Of a DNA stretch of 11,914 nt, positions 7,954-11,914 are shown in pieces (position 1 is the stretch's first letter; the number at the start of each line of letters is the position of its first letter). Source of the DNA: Gammaproteobacteria bacterium. Lineage in GTDB: Bacteria > Pseudomonadota > Gammaproteobacteria > Natronospirales > REEB76. Location of the stretch: the NCBI GenBank assembly GCA_028871235.1, contig JAGWNO010000052.1, forward strand, positions 1 through 11,914, read 5' to 3'. The notes beneath the pieces were generated by a model. That model saw only the letters and a list, made by a program, of their open reading frames with translations, was not told where the DNA came from and did not search any database. The position numbers and the translations under genes are program-made.

Positions 7954-8243
7954 GATTTGTTCCTCTTCTCGATGGTTGCGGGATACCCGGCATCTGCTGT
8001 GGCCCTGAGGAGGGCGGCGGGTGTGGTTTTTGACGGATCGTAGTCCACTCGCAGCGTGCGGGCGGGGAAATCCACGGCTACCTTTTCAACGCCGGACACG
8101 CGTTCAAGCGCGGTCTTCACTGTGATGGGGCACAGCGGACAGGTCATGCCCGGCACATCCAGCACTGCGGTGCTCGTCGGGCCAGCGAAAACCGGCGAGC
8201 TCATGGCCAGCGCCAACACCAGCAACAGGAATCTGCGTCGCAT
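7950..8243 (-). CDS. merP: MerP-like periplasmic mercuric-ion-binding protein
   Basis: The protein has 97 residues. The signal peptide MRRRFLLLVLALAMSSPVFA (1-20) ends in a VFA cleavage site, so the mature protein is periplasmic. The mature part is one heavy-metal-associated (HMA) domain with GMTCPLCPITVKTAL: Cys35 and Cys38 are the Hg(II) ligands, and CPITVK is the MerP version of the motif. DFPARTLRVDYDP and TADAGYPAT complete the ferredoxin-like fold seen in MerP. By family knowledge MerP passes Hg(II) to MerT in the inner membrane. AAGGAG precedes the ATG by seven bases. The gene starts 20 bases after merT stops and its own stop overlaps the next gene's ATG. An HMA copper-binding protein is the alternative, but the merT and merR neighbours argue strongly for mercury. 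Confidence 0.92.
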   Translation of the reverse strand: MRRRFLLLVLALAMSSPVFAGPTSTAVLDVPGMTCPLCPITVKTALERVSGVEKVAVDFPARTLRVDYDPSKTTPAALLRATADAGYPATIEKRNKS

Positions 8244-8263
8244 CGTCCGTCTCCTTATATAAA

Positions 8264-8602
8264 TCAGTAGAACAAGGGTGCAATCCAGGGTATGGCAATC
8301 AGCACCAGCAGCATCACCGTCACGCTCCAGAACAGCGCGCGCTGCCGGCGCCGGGTCGCGGGCACGGCGCAGGCATCACCGGGTGCACACTGTCTGGGTT
8401 TGATATAAAGGGCGCGGAAACCGAGCCCGAGGGACAGCAACGTCAGCGCGATGAAATACGGGCGGTAGGGCTCGAACCATTGCAGCCCGGCGAGCCAGGC
8501 GCCGCCGATGCCGAGGGCCACAAATACCAGCGGCACCACGCAGCAGAGCGAGGCCCCCACGGCCGCGAGTACGCCGCCTGCCAGCCAGTGCCTGGTCGCC
8601 AT
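8264..8602 (-). CDS. merT: MerT-like mercuric ion transporter
   Basis: This 112-residue inner-membrane protein has three likely helices (about 7-28, 46-66 and 90-110). Cys20-Cys21 in SLCCVVPL lie in the first helix, and Cys72/Cys78 in QCAPGDAC lie in the cytoplasmic loop. The six-residue spacing of the second pair matches Cys76/Cys82 of Tn501 MerT, so the full relay for carrying Hg(II) from MerP into the cytoplasm is present. ATG 8602 is chosen because GGAGGAG lies just upstream at good spacing and MATRHWLAGG is a natural start; the longer open frame would read through the operator. It is the first gene of the leftward operon, its ATG lying about 30 bases beyond the predicted -10. Confidence 0.93.
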   Translation of the reverse strand: MATRHWLAGGVLAAVGASLCCVVPLVFVALGIGGAWLAGLQWFEPYRPYFIALTLLSLGLGFRALYIKPRQCAPGDACAVPATRRRQRALFWSVTVMLLVLIAIPWIAPLFY

Positions 8603-8631
8603 TTGCTCTCCTCCACACCTGCAACGGGAAC

Positions 8632-8663
8632 AGGCTACACTCCGTACCATGGTACGGAGTCAA
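8632..8663 (-). promoter_or_regulatory. mer operator and merT promoter (MerR-controlled)
   Basis: On the - strand, TTGACT (8663-8658) is followed by a perfect 22-bp palindrome (8639-8660; half-site ACTCCGTACCA and its complement) containing GTAC-4-GTAC, as in Tn501 and Tn21. A -10 could be TAGCCT (8637-8632, 20-base spacer) or TGTAGC (8639-8634, 18-base spacer); the Tn501 spacer is 19. A long spacer with the MerR dyad inside it is the hallmark of promoters activated by MerR through DNA untwisting. The same site can repress the divergent merR gene, whose ATG lies 14 bases past the palindrome; TACACT (8636-8641, +) is a possible merR -10. Confidence 0.9.
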
Positions 8664-8674
8664 GGGGTGGAACC

Positions 8675-9112
8675 ATGAATGCACTCACCATCGGAGTGCT
8701 GGCCAGGGCGGCAGGCGTAGGGGTTGAGACCGTGCGCTTTTACCAGCGCAAGGGGCTGATCCTCGAACCTCCCCGGGGTCTTGGCAGTGTGCGTCGTTAC
8801 CGTGCCACGGATATAGAACGGCTGCGCTTCATCAAGGCGGCCCAGGAGCTGGGATTCAGCCTCAACGAGGTGCGCGAGCTGCTGAGCCTGGAAGAAGGTG
8901 GAAGCTGCCGTGATGTCCGCCGTCTAGCCGAGACCAAACTGCTGTTGGTAGAAGAAAGAATCGCCGGCCTGAAGCGCATTGAACGGGTTCTGACTAAGCT
9001 GGTGAAACAATGCAAAATTACCCGCGGGCGGGTATGTTGTCCTATCATTGATTCACTGCATGGCAAAGCACGCACGCGCGCTGTTCGTAACACCCCTGCC
9101 CGTTGCCCATAA
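8675..9112 (+). CDS. merR: Mercury-responsive regulator MerR
   Basis: The protein has 145 residues, the usual MerR length. The N-terminal winged helix-turn-helix (LTIGVLARAAGVGVETVRFY, 4-23, then RRYRATDIERLRFI) binds the operator. The long dimerisation helix covers about 80-112. Cys78, Cys113 and Cys122 are spaced 35 and 9 residues apart, exactly as Cys82, Cys117 and Cys126 of Tn501 MerR, the three Hg(II) ligands. They lie in GGSC, KQCK and VCCPIIDSL. This separates it from the CueR, ZntR and CadR relatives. ATG 8675 lies directly after the operator, with a GGGGTGG purine stretch upstream; the longer open frame would start inside the merT region. The protein should repress in the absence of Hg(II) and activate merT-merP when bound to it. 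The tail beyond the last ligand has an extra Cys144. The next gene starts eight bases downstream. Confidence 0.95.
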   Translation: MNALTIGVLARAAGVGVETVRFYQRKGLILEPPRGLGSVRRYRATDIERLRFIKAAQELGFSLNEVRELLSLEEGGSCRDVRRLAETKLLLVEERIAGLKRIERVLTKLVKQCKITRGRVCCPIIDSLHGKARTRAVRNTPARCP

Positions 9113-9120
9113 CGACATAC

Positions 9121-11298
9121 ATGACGTCCATGCCCGCTGCGACGCCGCATAGTTTCGTTGACCTCGATGCATGCGTAGACGCCGTCATCAGCCGCGTCGG
9201 CAAGCAGCTGGTGGTGGGCACGCCGCTAGGCATCGGCAAACCCAACCCTCTGCTGAATGCCTTTTTCCGCCGCGCCCAGGCCGAACCCTCCCTGCGGCTC
9301 ACCATCCTGACCGCTCTGTCGCTGGAGCGGCCGGTGGGCCACAACGAGCTGGAAAAGCGTTTCCTCGAACCTTTCGTACAACGGGTCTTCGGCGACTACC
9401 CGGAACTGGATTACCTGCACGCGTTGCACGCCGGGACGCTGCCGCCCAACGTGGAAATCTCCGAGTTCTACTTCAAATCCGGCAGCCTGCTGCACAACGC
9501 CCATGCGCAGCAGCACTACGTAAGCAGCAACTACACCCACGTGGTACGCGACATGCTGGCGGCGGGCGTGAACGTGATCCTGCAGATGGTGGCGAAAGAC
9601 ACCCGCGACGGGCAGACACGCTACAGCCTCTCCGGCAACCCCGATCTCACGCTCGACATCCTGCCGCCGCTGCGCGCCCTGGAGAAAGCCGGCCGCAAGC
9701 TGGCAGTGGCGGGCCTGGTGAACAACCATCTGCCCTTCATGCAGGGTGACGCGGAAGTGGCGCCGGAGTTCTTCGACCTGATCGTGGACAATCCTGTTTA
9801 CGCTCATCAGCTGTTCGCCGTGCCTAATATGGCCATTGACCCGGTGGAACATATGATCGGGCTGTACGCAAGCACGCTCATCCGTGACGGCGGCACCTTG
9901 CAGGTTGGCATCGGCTCACTCGGCGACGCCTTTGTCTATGCGACGCAATTGCGCCATGCCGACAATACCCGTTACCGTGAAGTGATAACCGCGCTGAACC
10001 TCCAGAGCAGGTTCGGCGAGGTGATCCAGCTGCTGGGCGGACTCGACGCTTACAAAGCCGGGCTTTATGCCGGCAGCGAGATGTTCAGCGACGGCCTGCT
10101 GCACCTCTACCGCAGCGGCATCCTCAAACGCCGCGTGTATGACCACGACGTGTTACAACAGTTGCTGAACGAGGGAAAGATATCCGAAAGCGTCGGCCCG
10201 GAAACTTTGCAGGCGCTGCTCACGGCCGGCGCCATCGGCTCACCGTTCACGGCCGGTGACGTGGCGTTTCTCAAACGCTTTGGCATCCTGCGGCCGGACG
10301 TGCGTTACGACAGCGGATTCCTGATCCTGCCGGACGGCACGCGACTCCTGCCCGACCTGGGTGACCGCGAAGTATTCAACCGCGTCGTTCACGAGGCGCT
10401 GGGCGCGCGCTTGGCGGACGGCGTGCTGCTGCACGGCGCCTTTTTCCTGGGCTCAAACTGGTTCTACCAGCAAGTGCGCAGCATGCCTGAGCCGGAGCGC
10501 CGGTTGTTCGCCATGACCGCGGTATCGAAGGTCAACGAGATTTTCGGCGACGTGGAACTGGAACAGCGCCAGCACCGTCATTCCCGCTTCCTCAACATCT
10601 GCATGAAGATGACACTGTTGGGAGCCGCGGTTTCCGACCAGCTGGAGAACGGCCAAGTGGTCTCTGGCGTGGGTGGACAGTACAACTTCGTGGCCATGGC
10701 GCACGCACTCAAGGAAGCCCGCTCCGTGCTCATGCTCAAGAGTACCCGCCAAGAGCATGGCCGGCCGGTATCCAACATTGTGTGGGAATACGGCCACTGC
10801 ACCATCCCGCGGCACCTGCGCGACGTGGTCATCAGCGAGTACGGCATCGCCGACCTGCGCGGTAAACAGGATTGGCAGGTGATTGCCGCGCTCTTGAACA
10901 TCACCGATTCCCGCTTTCAGGAGCCGCTGCTGGCGGAAGCCAAGCGCCACGGCAAGCTCATGACGGACTACCGCATACCCGACGCGTTCAGGGTAAATAC
11001 ACCGGAAAGACTGCATGCGGCTTTGCGGCCCTTCCAGCAGGCGGGGCTGTTCCCGGCTTTCCCCTTCGGTCACGAATTTACGCCGGAGGAGTTGGTGCTG
11101 GGCGAAGCCCTCACCACGCTCAAGCACCGTACCGGCGTCTGGACCGGCCGGCTGGCTATTGCGCTAAAGACCCTATTTGCCTCACCTGGATCTCCACAGT
11201 TTGAACCGTATCTGAAGCGTCTTGGTCTCGCCGCACCCCGCAATCTACGAGAGTACTTCACCGCTAAATTAGTGGCAGCAGCACTCCAGGAACAGTGA
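9121..11298 (+). CDS. Acetyl-CoA hydrolase/transferase-family protein (long form)
   Basis: The protein is about 725 residues. It has the acetyl-CoA hydrolase/transferase C-terminal domain: VVSGVGGQYNFVAMAHAL (513-530, CoA-binding glycine loop region), YGHCTIPRHLRDVVISEYG (556-575) and GIADLRG (575-581). The N-terminal half (about 10-300) has VGTPLGIGKPNPLLNAFF and LQVGIGSLGDAF, in keeping with the first CoA-transferase half. The family moves CoA between acyl groups or hydrolyses acyl-CoA. It is longer than the 430-520-residue Cat/Ach1/AarC enzymes, with a C-terminal extension (about 600-725) containing FPFGHEFTPEELVLGEAL. The catalytic Glu of class I CoA-transferases cannot be placed with certainty; Glu473 in VNEIFGD is the best candidate. 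Start: ATG 9121 and 9130, and TTG 9103, are all in frame and none has a clear ribosome site. The gene starts eight bases after merR on the same strand, so it may share that transcript. Substrate not deducible. Confidence 0.85.
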   Translation: MTSMPAATPHSFVDLDACVDAVISRVGKQLVVGTPLGIGKPNPLLNAFFRRAQAEPSLRLTILTALSLERPVGHNELEKRFLEPFVQRVFGDYPELDYLHALHAGTLPPNVEISEFYFKSGSLLHNAHAQQHYVSSNYTHVVRDMLAAGVNVILQMVAKDTRDGQTRYSLSGNPDLTLDILPPLRALEKAGRKLAVAGLVNNHLPFMQGDAEVAPEFFDLIVDNPVYAHQLFAVPNMAIDPVEHMIGLYASTLIRDGGTLQVGIGSLGDAFVYATQLRHADNTRYREVITALNLQSRFGEVIQLLGGLDAYKAGLYAGSEMFSDGLLHLYRSGILKRRVYDHDVLQQLLNEGKISESVGPETLQALLTAGAIGSPFTAGDVAFLKRFGILRPDVRYDSGFLILPDGTRLLPDLGDREVFNRVVHEALGARLADGVLLHGAFFLGSNWFYQQVRSMPEPERRLFAMTAVSKVNEIFGDVELEQRQHRHSRFLNICMKMTLLGAAVSDQLENGQVVSGVGGQYNFVAMAHALKEARSVLMLKSTRQEHGRPVSNIVWEYGHCTIPRHLRDVVISEYGIADLRGKQDWQVIAALLNITDSRFQEPLLAEAKRHGKLMTDYRIPDAFRVNTPERLHAALRPFQQAGLFPAFPFGHEFTPEELVLGEALTTLKHRTGVWTGRLAIALKTLFASPGSPQFEPYLKRLGLAAPRNLREYFTAKLVAAALQEQ

Positions 11299-11416
11299 GC
11301 ATGAATAATTACCACTAAAGTATTTGAATGCGATCTACACGAAGATACTGACTCGGCGTTCTAGATAACTGTTCATAACCAACAGAAGAATCATCACTGG
11401 TAACTTGTCAGTACCC

Positions 11417-11914
11417 TCACTCAACAATCGCCGTCACGCCTTTGGGTAGATTATCAGCCAGTGTCCTGGCCAAACCCTCCAGCGTTTCTTGCAACGGAGT
11501 GCGGTTGCGCCAAACAAGTGCGATGCGGCGTCCGGGCGCTGGTGTTTTGAATGGGCGTAAAACGATGCGTCCATCGTTGCGCGCATTAGCCGCGGGTGAG
11601 TAAGCTGCAAGTGCGGGTAGCAGCGTGGCACCGATGCCGCAAGCTACCATCTGCCGGAGCATCTCCAGACTCGTGGCCTTGATTTCCTCGTTACGCGGTT
11701 GACTCTGGCCACATACTGCGAGCGCCTGATCGCGTAGACAATGGCCCTCCTCCAACAGTAATAGATTTCCTTGTGCCAGCACTTCAAGATCAACCTGCTT
11801 GTACTTTGTCAGGGGTGAGTCCGCCGGTAGTGCAGCAAGGAAGGGCTCGTAGTAAAGCGGTTTGAAGACCAGCCCGGTTTCCGTTACTGGCGGCGAGAGC
11901 ATCCCGGTATCTAA
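11417..11914 (-). CDS. oxyR: OxyR-like LysR-type peroxide regulator, C-terminal part
   Basis: The reading frame continues without a stop to the right edge, so the DNA-binding N-terminus lies outside the window; an internal ATG at 11902 is not the start. What is visible is the regulatory domain. EEGHCLRDQALAVC carries two cysteines nine residues apart (codons at 11740-11738 and 11713-11711), matching Cys199 and Cys208 of E. coli OxyR, which form the disulfide after oxidation by H2O2. Downstream, ATSLEMLRQMVACGIGATLLP is the usual LysR/OxyR co-inducer-domain segment, and GRRIALVWR with a short helix closes the fold. The gene converges with the CoA-transferase gene (118 bases between stops, no clear terminator seen). 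Its targets (katG, ahpC and similar) are not in the window. Confidence 0.87.
   Translation of the reverse strand, partial: LDTGMLSPPVTETGLVFKPLYYEPFLAALPADSPLTKYKQVDLEVLAQGNLLLLEEGHCLRDQALAVCGQSQPRNEEIKATSLEMLRQMVACGIGATLLPALAAYSPAANARNDGRIVLRPFKTPAPGRRIALVWRNRTPLQETLEGLARTLADNLPKGVTAIVE

Noticed and set aside
10453..11127. A 224-codon open frame on the - strand inside the CoA-transferase-family gene
   Set aside because: It lies opposite the most conserved part of the + strand gene and its translation shows no family features; an antisense shadow.

Overview
The window is 11.9 kb of GC-rich, densely coding bacterial DNA with short gaps (none above about 160 bases) and Shine-Dalgarno-led genes. 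The protein set suggests a gammaproteobacterium: a fused DAK2-DegV protein, a two-receiver diguanylate cyclase, an S9 exopeptidase with a secretion signal, OxyR, and a roughly 725-residue acetyl-CoA hydrolase/transferase-type protein. This assignment is inferred from protein families and composition only. No tRNA, rRNA, CRISPR array or insertion sequence was recognised.

Left part (1-3191, + strand). A 5'-truncated gene encodes a FakA-like kinase (DAK2 domain plus middle domain) fused to a DegV/FakB-like fatty-acid-binding domain. It is followed by a diguanylate cyclase with two receiver domains. The first receiver has lost its phospho-acceptor aspartate, while the second receiver, the GGEEF site and the RxxD inhibitory site are intact.

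Middle (3282-7464). A small DUF1761-type membrane protein (- strand) is divergent from a Cys/Met-metabolism PLP enzyme of the cystathionine gamma-synthase/lyase type. The PLP gene is followed, 26 bases later, by an exported S9 (DPP-IV/acylaminoacyl-peptidase type) serine peptidase. A GC-rich hairpin after the peptidase probably separates it from the converging mer genes.

Mercury locus (7588-9112). A divergent mer module has merR on + and merT-merP-(CxxC AhpD/carboxymuconolactone-decarboxylase-like gene) on -. A textbook MerR operator, a perfect 22-bp palindrome, lies between the two arms. There is no mercuric reductase gene in the module. In its place the operon ends with a small cysteine-rich protein that carries a CxxC pair and a C-terminal vicinal Cys-Cys pair. 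The C-terminal pair recalls the C-terminal CC of MerA. This is the most interesting part of the window.

Right part (9121-11914). Only 8 bases after merR, on the same strand, is a long acetyl-CoA hydrolase/transferase-family gene. It converges on the C-terminal portion of an oxyR-like LysR regulator with both redox cysteines, which runs off the right edge on the - strand.
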